Shown: positions 10,301-21,089 of the stretch, piece by piece | Layout of the letters: each line of letters begins with the position of its first letter | Position numbering within the stretch: the stretch's first letter is position 1 | Assembly (NCBI GenBank): GCA_963383645.1 | Contig: OY726559.1 | Span: 126,980,721 to 127,044,720, forward strand | Direction of reading: 5' to 3' | DNA length: 64,000 nucleotides | Source of the DNA: Muscardinus avellanarius | Lineage: Eukaryota; Chordata; Mammalia; Rodentia; Gliridae | Notes under the pieces: model-generated | Database searches by the model: none | What the model was told of the DNA's origin: nothing | Seen by the model: only the letters and a program-made list of their open reading frames with translations | Position numbers and translations under genes: made by a program

Positions 10301-11030
10301 GTGAGAAGAGAGATAGGAAGATAATCCAGAGAGAAAGTGACGTACAGAAGATGTGGTAGTGGTGATGAATACTACTTGCTGGGGGCCCAAGGGAAGGGGA
10401 GAGTCAGGCCCACCAGGTTCAATGACAGGGGCCTCAGTGGTGGGCCTAGTGAGGGCTGTTCAAGTAGAGAGAGCCATGGAGTCAGTGGGAGATGAGTAAA
10501 GAGAGTTTATGCAATTCCTTACATAGTCTAATAATGACTACAAAAGTATTGCGCCTAAAGAGATGTAGGAAGACCAAGACTGGTAAAGTGCCAGAGCCTC
10601 CAATTTATGGATTCATTGCACACATCAGCAGTTCTGGAGCATGGTTGACCTACTGACTCAGTCAGTGCATCTGCCCATTCTCTTATTCATTCAGTAAGTA
10701 ATGTGAATGAGAGGCTGTTTCTTCCTTTAAGAGTGTACCATCTATTACAGTTTAGTGTCTGCTTAAAATACATTACTTGATTATCTGTCCTGTGCAAACC
10801 ACTTTGCAGAGGTGGACACAGAGGTGAATAAGTGTGTCTGCTCACTATCTTTAGAAATGGAATCTATTGGGATGATACAGGCATCAAGGGTAAATGCAAT
10901 ATGGCATCCCCAGACTTTTTGGTTCATGTCAAACTGTCATTGTTAATGACTAATGACTACAAGTCTAACTTTTCCCAAGTTCTGAACTAAAGAAAACCAA
11001 GTCCAGTGTTAAACTCGTTATTGTTTCTTC
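10300..11030. other. No gene; possibly diverged L2 pieces
   Basis: The 10,700-10,870 part ('ggtggacacagaggtgaata') may be antisense L2, but the match is short. Nothing else is recognised. Confidence 0.35.
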
Positions 11031-11034
11031 TGGG

Positions 11035-11199
11035 GAGAGGATTATGGAATAATGTTGGGTGTCCATAGAGAGGATTATGGAGTAGTGTTGGATATCCAGG
11101 GAGAGGATTATGGAAAAGTGTTAAGTGTCCAAGGAGAGGATTATGGAGTAGTGTTGGGTATACAGGGAGAGGATTATGGAATATTGTTGGGTGTCCAAG
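11035..11199. repeat. 33-bp minisatellite, five units
   Basis: Five exact-length 33-bp units begin at 11,035, 11,068, 11,101, 11,134 and 11,167, each starting GAGAGGATTATGGA. Units 2 and 4 share 'ggagtagtgttgg', while units 1, 3 and 5 share the 'gtgtcca' end, giving an A-B-A-B-A pattern. Units have no spacers and no palindromes, so this is not a CRISPR array. Confidence 0.95.
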
Positions 11200-11219
11200 G
11201 TGAATAGGACTTCAGAGTT

Positions 11220-11620
11220 GTATAGCTATCAATTGCTGCAAAGCATATTATCACAAAATTAGTGTCCTGAAACAGCACATGTTTATTATCTCATTGTTTC
11301 TGTGGGTTGTGAGTCCAGGTAGAGCTTAGCTCTACTCTTTGATTTCTCTCAAAGCCGCATGGAACATGGTTTCACCTAAAGACTCCACTGGGAAGGGTTG
11401 CTCCCAAACATCTGAGCCTGTTGACAGAATTTAGCATGCTGGGGGCTATCACACTGAGCATATAGCAGTTCCTTGCTGGATGCCTGCAGAGGCTTCACTC
11501 AACTCTTTCCTATATGGGCTCTACAAGATGGTAGCTTGCTTCATCACGGCCTGTGAGTCAAGAAGGCACCAGCAAGAGTCTGCTGGCAGAATGAAGTCAT
11601 TATTTTATGTAACCCCAGGT
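11220..11620 (+). mobile_element. ERVL-class LTR relic (LTR16/MLT2-like)
   Basis: Begins 'tagctatcaattgctgcaaa' and continues with 'cctgaaacagcacatgttta', 'ttatctcattgtttctgtgg', 'ctcaaagccgcatgg'-like sequence and later 'caagatggtagcttgcttca'. This order is that of the ERVL-type LTRs that begin with a tract resembling 'gctgtgtaacaaa'. The subfamily is not certain. Confidence 0.6.
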
Positions 11621-12005
11621 ACCAGCATGAGTATCTTGAGTTTGTCCTCTAAGTCCTGTTTTGTTTTCCAGATCAGCCTGGCTCTGATGCCTTTACTGCG
11701 AAAACTTGCCAATCCCAGGTGGCAGGAGGACTGGACCCTGTTTTGACTTATCGGAGCCTCTCTGAACCACAATGCTGACCCTGACTGGACAGCAGGAGAG
11801 ACTGCTGTCCTCCTGCCATCTCCACCCTCTTGTGTTGGATCCCTAAGCTGGGTCAAACCTAGAGCTGTTTCTTGGAGTTGTTCTGAAATCCTGACCCTTT
11901 CTTGAGATTAAAGAGCTATCTCACTAGATTTCTTCCCATCAGCCACATGAGTGCTCTGAGACCTGCCCAGCCCACATGCTGGCTGGGAAGCCTCTGTCTT
12001 AGATC
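11620..12005. other. No feature recognised
   Basis: Moderately GC-rich. The short frames on both strands (11,480-11,746 and 11,605-11,856) overlap the LTR and have no domain. Confidence 0.35.
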
Positions 12006-12009
12006 TCAC

Positions 12010-12870
12010 ATCTTTTTAACAGCCTCACTGAGATATAATTCATGTACCATAAAATAATACTTAAAATATACACTTCGGTGACTTTTAGTGTATTCACAGA
12101 ATTGTGCAACCATCACTACAATCAATTTTAGAATTGATCTTTGATCCCCAAAGCAATTCTATACCCATTAGCATTTATTCTCCAAGCCCTATATACTAGA
12201 CAACTATTAATTTACTTTGTCCCCATAAATATTCATAAATAAATGGAATCATATACTATGTGGCCTTCTGTGTCTGCTTTCTTTTACCTAACATTTTCAA
12301 AGTTTTTTATTGTAGCATGTACCAGTACTTTATACATTTTTATGAAAAATAATATTTGATTTTCATAAACCATGCACATCATAAATATCTATGTATAAAA
12401 TCAACATACAAGGTATTTTATGAATATAACATATCTTATTTAAGCATTCATTTAGATGGCCTTCATTTTTTGGCTATTAGGAATAATGATGTTATGCACA
12501 TTTTTAAATACATTTTTGTAAGAACACATGTTTTCTTTGCTCTTGGGTATATGCTATGCACTGCAATGGCTGGGTCACATAATAAGTTCACATTTAATAA
12601 TTTAAAGAACTGCCACTGTTTTCCAAAATAACTATGTAATTTTACATTTCTGGCAGCAATTTAGGAATGATCTAAATTTTCCACATCATTGTTAACACTG
12701 GTTATTATTGGTCCTTTTGGTTATTGCCTCCCTAGTGGTACGAAGTGGTATCTCCCTGTGGTTTTGATTTTCATTTTCTAATGGCTAGTAACGTTGAGCA
12801 CTTTCTCTTGGGCTTACTAGTCATTCGTATGTCTTCTTTGGAGACATGCCTGTTTAAACCTTTACTGCTT
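12010..12870 (-). mobile_element. L1M relic, antisense
   Basis: A long collinear antisense match to the L1 ORF2 C-terminus and 3' UTR: 'cactgagatataattcatgt', 'gaattgtgcaaccatcacta', 'aatggaatcatatactatgt', 'gtagcatgtaccagtacttt', 'gtggttttgattttcatttt' and 'tatgtcttctttggagacat'. It is 5'-truncated near 12,870. There are many substitutions but few large gaps. Confidence 0.85.
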
Positions 12871-13560
12871 CAATTATCCTCTAGGCCCTCTTCATGAGAT
12901 AAGGTACCGTGCCCAATTAGAGCCTATACCCATTCTGAGAGTCCTCTGCATATTTAGAACACTGGAATTCCCTCTTTAAATAGGATCTTTGAGATCTTTT
13001 AGGTTATTGACCTGAAGGAGGCTATACTGCCATTGTGTGTGCTCTAAGTCCTGAGGATGGCTACCATGAGAAGCTGTTTATGGAGAATAAGGAGGAGCAT
13101 GAACACGTAGTTAGGGGTGTGGATATAGCCTGTGACAATGTAGGAAGATCCAGGGATGGATGGGAAGCAAGGTTAGGGCTCGTCTGGGCCCAGATATCAG
13201 TTCTACCAAGTTCTAGAGCAGAGCTCCCGGGGATGTGAAGATTCTAAAATTCATCCCTAATATCTTGGGTTGTTACAAAGATGATAGTTTTCAAAAGCAG
13301 GTATAACTTATTTAAGAGTTTTCAGGCATGATTTATAACTATTAAATAATTGGGTAGATAGTTTTCAGCCTCCATTTGTTCTTTTGTTCTGACTCAAACA
13401 TAGCATAGCAGGACCTGAATGTGTTCCTACTGTACATGATTCCTTTGCTAGTGACGTAAGAATTGAAGATACAGAAAAAATACACAGAGTCTCAAAAGTG
13501 AAATATACCTGAGCTACTGGAACCTCTTTAAATATAAGACAAGAAACTGGTGAGCGACCC
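12870..13560. other. No feature recognised
   Basis: Apparently unique. The 67-codon frame at 13,035-13,238 has no recognisable motif and no credible splice signals. Confidence 0.35.
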
Positions 13561-13564
13561 AACC

Positions 13565-14050
13565 CAGACTTTGGCCTTTCTTCTTGGCCTATTATTCTTG
13601 CCCAAAGTAAAAGGATGCTAGAGCAATATTCATGCTTCAGGGAAACTGTATCTCTACTCTGACTCCACCTCTAGTCCAGCCCCTAGCTTTTGTCCAGGGT
13701 AACCATGCTATATCCATACTTTTACACATATTCAGAAGTAGCTCCTCATTAATCAACATCTTTGACCTAGGGGTTGTTGTTTCTCCCTCTGGAGATGGCC
13801 CATATTTTCCCTGGAATGTGTGTTCCTTGCTTTGCCCCCAAAGCTTTGCACTCTCAAGATGGCCACATTCTCCCTTAAATATTTATTTGCTTTGCTAAAT
13901 AAATTTGTTTATATCTCTGGCCTGTGTTGAAATTCTTTTGTCATGTTTGCCAAGGACTCCACTTGTCCTGAGTTGAAGGTTTTTTCTGCAGATTGAAACT
14001 CCTCCAGTGACACTAGGGTCTCTGGAGCTATAGGCTGAGGTTGGCCAGGC
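13565..14050 (+). mobile_element. Possible retroviral LTR
   Basis: The part near 13,860-13,960 has the layout of an LTR end: an AT-rich block, AATAAA polyadenylation-like sites (about 13,895-13,905) and then 'gttatatctctggcctgtg'. No family was named. Confidence is low because no end repeats or target duplication were found. Confidence 0.3.
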
Positions 14051-14109
14051 CCCCAAAGCAAAATGCAAAGAGCAGTAAGCAGTGTGCACAAACCAGGAGA
14101 GTTTTCCAA

Positions 14110-14520
14110 CTAGAGGCAGAGGCTCTAGAGCAAAGCTGTCTAGATTTTAAGTTTGATCTCTGCCATTATTGGCTCTGTAAAATGAATTAAAGTCTTAAAA
14201 AATTCTCTAGGTTTGTATATGCAAAGTGAGAATAATTATACTATCTTCCTCAAGAAAGTTTTGTGCATCTTAAATGAGTTAATACTGCCGGGCGTGGTGG
14301 CGCACGCTTGTAATCCCCGCTCTTGGGAGGCAGAGACAGAAGGATCACTCAGGTTCGAAGCCAGCCTCGCTGGCTTAAGAGACCCTGTTTCCAAATAAAA
14401 ATATAAAAATAGGTCTGGGAGTGTAGCCCAGAGGTAGAAGGGCTTCCAAGAACCCCAGTACCACACACACAAAAAATGAGTTAATACCTTTAGAGGACTC
14501 AAGATAGTGCCTGGCTGAAA
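14110..14520 (-). mobile_element. MIR, antisense, split by a young SINE
   Basis: Antisense MIR phrases run 'tctgccattattggctctgt', 'tatgcaaagtgagaataatt' and 'catcttaaatgagttaatac', then continue after the SINE with 'ctcaagatagtgcctggctg'. The SINE insertion at 14,286-14,473 duplicated 14 bp of MIR sequence. Confidence 0.8.
14286..14473 (+). mobile_element. Young-type B1-ID dimeric SINE with perfect target duplication
   Basis: Starts TGCCGGGCGTGGTGGCGC, with an A-box-like stretch at 14,298-14,310 and the B-box GGTTCGAAGCC at 14,352-14,362. The hairpin AGCCAGC-ctc-GCTGGCT follows, then the linker 'ccaaataaaaatataaaaat', then the ID-type half and a CACACACAC plus A tail. The target duplication AAATGAGTTAATAC at 14,272-14,285 and 14,474-14,487 is a perfect 14 bp. 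The element is 188 bp. This is the cleanest reference copy in the window. Confidence 0.97.
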
Positions 14521-15565
14521 GGGAAGCATCCATCGGTACCTCTGATTATTGGAAGGTGCTGTGGATGCCAGAGAAAGGAGACTACTTCAAGTATGATTGT
14601 CTGTCCTTCATTAGAAATCTTCCTCAAGGTCATTCCAAGGTCTCAAAACCCTGCGTGAAAAAGAACACATTCCTGGGGTTGAAATTCTTTCTGCTTGTTT
14701 GGTCTTTTGGAAAAGTGACCCTTCCCAGCAAATACCAACTTGCTTTTACACTCAGCATTTGCTAGAATCTGCAGGAGGAAAAGCTGAGATTAGCTTATGC
14801 TTGAGAAGAGGGACTTAAGTGTGGGTTAAAAAAAAAAGACCAAATCTCGGAATAAAAAATAACAGCTTTAGGAAAAACCAGAGATGTCTTTCTTTTTTAC
14901 TTTTACTCTCAAAATGCATTGTGATGAATAATGCCCCAGGGCTGGTATATGCAAACTTCCACTGTGCTTAAGGAGATAATTGAATTCCTATAATGATTGG
15001 CCAAGAAAAAAAAAAATCTCACCAAAATAAAAAAGACACAGACAGACAAAGCTCAGAGTCTGTGGATGGGCCCAGCTTGGCTTCTAGCCCACAGCACCTA
15101 CAAGTATGCTGCACTGATTTTTATTTATCTGTTTAGTGCTCCCACTAGGTTGGGAGAGAAGGGGAAAATGTGAGAGAGGGAGAGGAGTCTAGTCATAATT
15201 CAGCCCTTATGGTTAGGCAGCAAGCTCAAAATTGAAAAAGTTGTTCGAATGGATAATGAAATGAGGCTGAGTTTCTAATGTCGACCTCTATAAGAAGATG
15301 ACATAAATTGTGGGTCTTGGCAAATGGCTTGCATGTTGTCTGTGATGAGCTTATTTAAGAGTCAGCTCAGTGATGTTATAGAAGGCATTATCCCAGGGTG
15401 AGTGGTGGACATTTGCACTTACATAAGAAGAATGAAATCTCTGACTTTGGTCTTGAGGTCACTTTCAGCCACTGGGTAGAACCAGGCAGGGCCTCCTCTG
15501 TGGTGCTCAGATCTTCAAAGGTGAGACTCTGGGCAAGAACTTTCTGATTAAGTTGTGGTCCTAAA
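14520..15565. other. Repeat-poor stretch; no gene recognised
   Basis: No transposon phrases are recognised. The 14,880-15,140 part looks low in substitutions typical of decayed repeats and could be a conserved non-coding segment, but sequence from other species would be needed to say so. Confidence 0.35.
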
Positions 15566-15572
15566 CTAAATG

Positions 15573-15573
<1 letters not shown>

Positions 15574-15603
<30 letters not shown>

Positions 15604-15604
15604 T
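15574..15604. repeat. (TTTA)n tetranucleotide repeat
   Basis: About eight TTTA units forming the complement of the SINE's 3' tail. Confidence 0.9.
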
Positions 15605-15788
15605 TTTTTTTTTTTTGTGGTACTGGGGTTCCTGGAAGCCCTTCTACCTCTGGGCTACACTCCCAGACCTATTTTATTTTTGGAAACAGGGTCTCTTAAG
15701 CCAGCGCAGCTGGCTTCGAACCTGCATGATCCTCCTGTCTCCGCCTCCCAAGTGCAGGGATTACAAGCGTGCGCCACCATGCCCGGCT
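15575..15788 (-). mobile_element. Young-type B1-ID dimeric SINE, antisense
   Basis: The plus strand reads the tail as (TTTA)n and a T run, then 'ggtactggggttcctggaag', 'cccttctacctctgggctac', the hairpin 'aagccagcgcagctggctt', and ends 'gcgccaccatgcccggc'. An 8-bp target duplication TAAATGTT flanks it (15,567-15,574 and 15,789-15,796). Confidence 0.93.
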
Positions 15789-15799
15789 TAAATGTTTTA

Positions 15800-16350
15800 A
15801 ACATAGTCAAATATCATATGTTCCTGAGTGTGACCTGGTCCAAGGGACAGGTTGAGGGCTGGCAGAGCTGTAGCCACAAACACATCTTTTCTCCCCTTGT
15901 CTATGGTGAGTGTCAGCCTAAATAGTTTTCCCCATTTTAAAAGCTGGCAGTCAACACCTGGTGATCACTCCTACTACATGTTCCACCTATAATCCTTGGC
16001 AAAATTCCACAAGAGTTTTACAGTTACAGCACTTTTGTATACAACAGTTCAGGGAAGTGGGTAATATACTCTAAGCATTTTATACATTCAGTATATCAAT
16101 AACTACAATGTCATGAAGTATGGTTGGATAGTCTGCAGAGCAGAGGTGTGAGTCTGAGGCTCTGGAAGTTACCTTGGTGTTTAAGCTCATGTCCTTGACA
16201 TCATTGGAATTTTGACACTAGGCTGTTGAAATCTGATACTTCATGATTTAGCTCAGAAATATCCAGTAGAACTTTCCATGATGAAATGGAAATATTCTAT
16301 AACCTTGTTGTCTAATATAGTGGCCCCTAGCCATGTGTAGCTACTGGGCA
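15800..16350. other. No feature recognised
   Basis: No gene or clear repeat seen between two SINEs. Confidence 0.35.
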
Positions 16351-16365
16351 TGTGAAAAGTAAATA

Positions 16366-16574
16366 GGGTGAAGTTGGGCGTGGTGGTGCATGCTTGTAAT
16401 CCCAGTACTTGGGAGGCTGAAACAGGAGGATCCTGGTTCATGGCCAGCCTCAGCTTCTTTGTGAGGCCTTGTGTAAATTAGTGAGACCCTGTTTCAAAAC
16501 AAAGAATAAATAATCGAGCTGGGGATATAACTTAGACATAGAATACCCCTGGGTTCCAATCCCTAGCGCCCCCC
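16366..16574 (+). mobile_element. B1-ID dimeric SINE, older type
   Basis: The 7SL-like half ('ggcgtggtggtgcatgcttg', 'cccagtacttgggaggctga'), the longer linker with 'tagtgagaccctgtttcaaa', and the ID half 'gagctggggatataacttag' are all present. The 11-bp target duplication AAAAGTAAATA lies at 16,355-16,365 and 16,575-16,585. Confidence 0.95.
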
Positions 16575-16589
16575 AAAAGTAAATAATGT

Positions 16590-17560
16590 GACTTGAAGAA
16601 CTAAAAAAATCTCTATTTAAATAGAGTAAACCTAAATTAAAACATCACACGTGGCTAGAAGCTACCATATCGGGCAATGTAAATGTATTCATCTATTCGG
16701 TAGTCAGAAAAATCAGCCCCACTCCGGCCGTAAAGTGGTTTGAAGCATGTGCTCAGGATCAGGCTATTTCATGCAATCTCCAGTCAAATGAGGAATTCAT
16801 GAGAAAGTGGGGGCTTTGAAAAAATTTGACAAAGTGACTTAGAAATCTCAGAAAATCAATATCTAGATGTTTTAATGTTGTTGCATTGATATATAACTGA
16901 AGAAAGAATAAGAAAAAACTGGGAAAGAAAATGTAATCATTTTGTTTAATTTTTCTCTCCCTAGCAATATCTTCCTCATGGAGAGCTATGGAGATGCTGT
17001 AAAGTTTGACAGAAAGAGGCTTGGTTTAAAAAATCATAGTATTGCTTGTAGAAAAAAAGTGGATTTTAGCAGACAGAGGATGCCCAGAAGGACAGTCACA
17101 GTCTCATCTGTGAAGGAAACTGAGGGATCAAAACTTGAAGTTGAATACCATATCTGAGACACAAACATATGGTAGGTACCCAGGAAACCCCAAGATTTGG
17201 AATAGATAAGAGAATAGTGGAATAGTTAAGAGAAAAGAGTCAAGGAGTTGCCTCTTTTAAGTTAAAGTGAATAGGAATTCAGAAGTCTGGTACCCAAGAA
17301 TCATAAAAGTTTCAGATTCCATCAGATGTTTGTTGTCAGGATATATAGAAAAAAGAACCAGGATGTATGGATGCTCCCACTGCAGGGAGGGGCCCTGAGG
17401 GACCAGGCTATGGCAGGCGAGGCATCAGCCTTCAGACTCAAAGCAGCAACATCGAGCAAGAATGTCAGTCAGGATGCTTCTGGTTATAATAAATGTGTCT
17501 TAGACAATAGGACATTTATTATTTCATGTGATGATAAGTTGTAGGGGGAAGAGTGGATTC
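16590..17560. other. No gene recognised
   Basis: The plus-strand frames at 16,942-17,157 (71 codons) and 17,326-17,544 (72 codons) have no signal, domain or splice support. The 17,470-17,545 part may be an old unnamed repeat. Confidence 0.35.
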
Positions 17561-17562
17561 AG

Positions 17563-17715
17563 ATTTGATTACATTTATCTAATTAAATTCTCATGACAAT
17601 TTCATGAGGGAAGTTAATTTCTTAGCCACAAAGAAGTCAAGGCTTTGGAATGTTAAATTACTTGTCCAAAAAAATCACATAGATTCAGAGATGGACTCAT
17701 TAAGCTTTGGGTACT
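17563..17715 (+). mobile_element. MIR relic
   Basis: Plus-oriented MIR: 'aaattctcatgacaatttca', 'tgagggaagttaatttctta', 'ttaaattacttgtcc' and 'agattcagagatggactcat'. Confidence 0.7.
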
Positions 17716-17875
17716 AGGTGGTGTGGTTTATCTTATTATAAAAATTGTTAATATTCTATAGCAGCACTAGAAGAAGGCCTTTTGGTATAATTTCAATTTT
17801 ACAAAAGTGAGAATCCATAGCCAGTAAGATTGTAACGATAGGGTCTAAATCACAGTATAGCAGAGTGATGATGAA

Positions 17876-17960
17876 CCCTGTGGTTTTCAATGCAGAGCTA
17901 CCTATCAGAACAACCAGGCATCATTCCATGATTCCTATCCCCACAGGAAATACTAAACAG
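17876..17960 (+). mobile_element. Possible hAT-Charlie (MER20/MER58-like) fragment
   Basis: The phrase 'cctgtggttttcaatgcaga' followed by 'tatcagaacaacc' resembles the 5' ends of small Charlie-derived elements. It is short and diverged. Confidence 0.3.
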
Positions 17961-18071
17961 GCAACCAAAACCAAACAGCACACCACAGAGTGCTTGGGAC
18001 GCACTCTCTGAGGCCAGTTTCACATCTTTCCCTCACATTCCCAATAGCTTCTGTTTTGTGTTAATGAAGAG

Positions 18072-18280
18072 CAAAGCCAGATACAGGAGTGGATACCTGT
18101 AATCCCAGTACTTAGGAAACTGAGACAGGAGGATCACCATTAAGGCCAGCCTCAACAACTTAATGAGGCCTTCAGACACTTGGGGAGGCTCTGTTTCAAA
18201 ACAAAAAAAAATTAAAAAAATAAAAAGAGCTGGAGGTATAGCTCAAAGGTAGAACACCCCTGGATTCAATCTTTGGTACC
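18072..18280 (+). mobile_element. B1-ID dimeric SINE, older type
   Basis: The left half ('cctgtaatcccagtacttag'), the linker with two 'cttaatgaggcc'-like segments, and the ID half 'gagctggaggtatagctcaa' ending 'ggtacc' are present. No convincing target duplication was found, so it is probably old. Confidence 0.85.
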
Positions 18281-18289
18281 AAATGATCA

Positions 18290-19900
18290 AACAGGAACTC
18301 AACAAACTGGAGAGACAGTGAAGGATTGCCATGGATTCGAAGCAAAGAGATAGGCACAACCCAGTACCTACAGCTAAGAGAGAACCAGCCTAGGGGAAAC
18401 TGACCCCTCAAAAGCAAAGGAAGCCCTAGGTAAATCTAGGGAGGCACAGTAACAAATGTTGAACCACGTGACTTTCCATATTGGAAGTCTCAAAAGGACA
18501 GTCTATCAAGCAGTATCCCATAAACTAGAAAAAAAAAAAAGCCCTTAAACATGCTGTTCTAAGAGGGGCTTTAAAAATATGCAATCTGAATGTAACCCAG
18601 TAAAGGGTATTATTTTTGGTAGAAGAGAGCTTCTACAATTGGAAGATCTAAATATCTAAATGAGACTTAGTAGATAGATCTAAGCTTAGTTTAGCCTATG
18701 GGAAGGACTATTATTTCCCAGAAGCCAATCATCCATTCATTATCTGTTGCCAATGTCACATAATACTGAGAAATTGATCATCATATAGACCAAAATGTCT
18801 CAGATGTGGGAATAGAAATAACTGCCAAATATGGATTAAATTGATAAAAATAATTCCAAACATGATTAGAGTCACTCTGTTGTATATCCTGCACAGCAGG
18901 TGGGAAATCCTTGAGAAGAATTAGGGAAAGGTTTAGGGAAAGCAGGTTAATGGAGAAAGATTAAATGTGTTTCAAAAGCAGTACTAAACATATTTTAAAT
19001 GGCAGTACTAAACATATTTTAAATGACAGTCCTTCCACAAGCAATGTTAAAAGGTACTTGGGCACATGCAGAATTCAAGTGCTGGGTTTAAATGTACTTC
19101 GTGCAGTATATATGTGTCCTTGTGGCATAAACTGAGCACACAGTAGACACTTGGAAGTGACAAAATAACTGCTGATTGTGCTTTTTGTTCTTTATATATT
19201 TACATTTAATCGAACAGGTGTTATAGAAAAGTGCTCTAACTGTAACTAATTTAAACAATAAAAAAGTATATAAAAGAATTTAAGATCCCCCTGGATGCCA
19301 AAATTGTCCCCATTTTAATATCCCTACTGGGCTAACTGGTGCTAGGTGTAGCATGCAGGCTTCTGGTCCTCTTTCTATTCATCTCTCTACATATAGAGAG
19401 ATGTGCATAGAATTTCTTTTTTCTTACATAAATGTAGACAATAATGCAAATACCACTTCTTTATTTGCTCATCATCATATACTGATACATTTTTTTAGCT
19501 ATTTTCATATTAGTTCACACATATCTACCTTATTTTTTAGTGTCAGACACAGTATCCCATGGATATTTCACAATCTAGTCAACCTATATCTTACAGCTAA
19601 TACTTGGTGTGTCTGAAATTCTTTACTATGACAAAAGTCCCAAAGAAGGCTTGCTCATCAATTTTCGAAGAGATCTCAGGGAAAGTTTTATTTCTAGTAG
19701 ACTCATTTAAAACTCTCTCATGACTCTGATGAGCAAGGCAGCCTAAAATGAACCAATTAGTGTCAATTCTGCCCTCTGGCCAAGGCCAGGCCACCACTTG
19801 CCATGACCCTCCTATTGAATTATTGGCATTCTAATCACTGAGATTTAGGGAGGCTCGGCCATAGGATCTGTCCCTCTCACAGAAGCAGATGCTATTTACT
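18290..19900. other. No gene; one short tandem duplication
   Basis: AT-rich and mostly unrecognised. A perfect 24-bp tandem duplication lies at 18,978-19,025. The frame at 19,353-19,616 is 87 codons and unsupported. Confidence 0.4.
18978..19025. repeat. Perfect 24-bp tandem duplication
   Basis: Units 18,978-19,001 and 19,002-19,025 are identical (each begins GCAGTACTAAACATATTTTA). The lack of any difference suggests a recent event. Confidence 0.95.
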
Positions 19901-19910
19901 ATCTATGGAA

Positions 19911-20170
19911 TGTCACAATCCCTTTCCACATATCTCTGTCTATACATACCCCCATCCCACTCACATAATAAATATCAGCTATATCTCAATGGTGGAATAT
20001 TATGAGATTATTTATACTTATTTGTATTTTATGTTTCTACAGTCCACATATATTACTTGTATAGCCAGCACATAATAAAGATATTTTTAAAAGGCACATG
20101 ATTTAAAAAATAGGAAAAGAAGGCAAGTGAGCAAGCATGAACCTATAATTCACACAAACTCAACCATGAA
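19911..20170. repeat. Copy 1 of a dispersed direct duplication
   Basis: About 260 bp closely similar in order and sequence to 20,688-20,943. Shared blocks include 'cagctatatctcaatg', 'tatacttatttgtatttta', 'cacataataaag' and 'agaaggcaagtgagcaa'. Copies differ by scattered substitutions and small indels. Confidence 0.85.
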
Positions 20171-20479
20171 AGTGAATTTTAACATGTATGTTTTATATAA
20201 TAGTAAATATGTAAAAAATGCAAAACAAGAACAATAACATGTACCTCTGATTGTCAGAAATTTTGAAAACTCTGGAAAGTCTCATATCTAGCAACCTGAG
20301 ATTTATTCTATAGACAGTGAGGGCACCAGAAACAGAACCACACATTCCTGCAGCAGCACAAGGGAAAAAAGGCAACCAAATCCATGGCCCCATCTCTCCC
20401 TACCTCCCTCACCACTGTGTACCCAGAAACAGAGTTTGCCTTAAACATATTAGTTGATTCCTCTAAACCCTACTTCTGA

Positions 20480-20720
20480 GGCTGGACCAGATAGGACAGG
20501 CCTATCATAGCTAACAGGCGGAGCCATCTAGCACCCTACACACAGAAGTTTATAAATACACAGGACACAAACTGCACTGGCCTATGTATCTGAGACCACT
20601 CTTTATTAGGGAAACTACAAACAGGTATCTGGTCTTTAACACCCGCCATCCAACAACACCATCAGTTCAGCAGGCAGAGCCCTGGAGCATCACAATCTCT
20701 TTCCTCATGTCTCAGTCTAT
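20480..20720. mobile_element. Possible retroviral LTR-like segment
   Basis: On the plus strand a TATA-like 'tttataaataca' occurs near 20,550. On the minus strand an AATAAA lies at 20,602-20,607 followed by 'gagtggtctcagatacata'. Either orientation gives part of an LTR layout. No family, end repeat or target duplication was established. Confidence 0.3.
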
Positions 20721-20943
20721 ACACCATCCCGTTCACATAATAATAGCAGCTATATCTCAATGTGAGATATTATGAGATTATGTATACTTATTTGTATTTT
20801 ATATGTTTCTACACTGCGCATAAATTACTTGTATAGCCAACACATAATAAAGAAATTTTTTAAAAGCACATGATTTTAAAAAATCAGAAAAGAAGGCAAG
20901 TGAGCAATCATAAACCTGTAATTCACACAGACTTAACCATGAA
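20688..20943. repeat. Copy 2 of the dispersed direct duplication
   Basis: Second copy of the segment at 19,911-20,170, same orientation, offset about 777 bp. Confidence 0.85.
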
Positions 20944-21089
20944 GCAGCCCAGTGCTGGTAGTCTATGGGTAGAACACAGGGGTGATACAGGACACATACT
21001 GCAGAGATGATATTGTAGGGTGATAAATACTTAGTGGAAATCCATGACTACCCCATATGGCTGTGACTATTCATTTTTAAGACATACCT

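Noticed and set aside
11035..11199. Possible CRISPR-like array
   Set aside because: The units are contiguous tandem repeats without spacers, in a mammalian genome.
14415..14460. tRNA gene in the ID-type halves of SINEs
   Set aside because: The tRNA-like parts are SINE halves lacking a full cloverleaf; they occur many times attached to the 7SL-like half.
20480..20720. Assigning this to a named retroviral LTR family
   Set aside because: Signals fit both strands weakly and no border repeats were found, so it is listed only as LTR-like.
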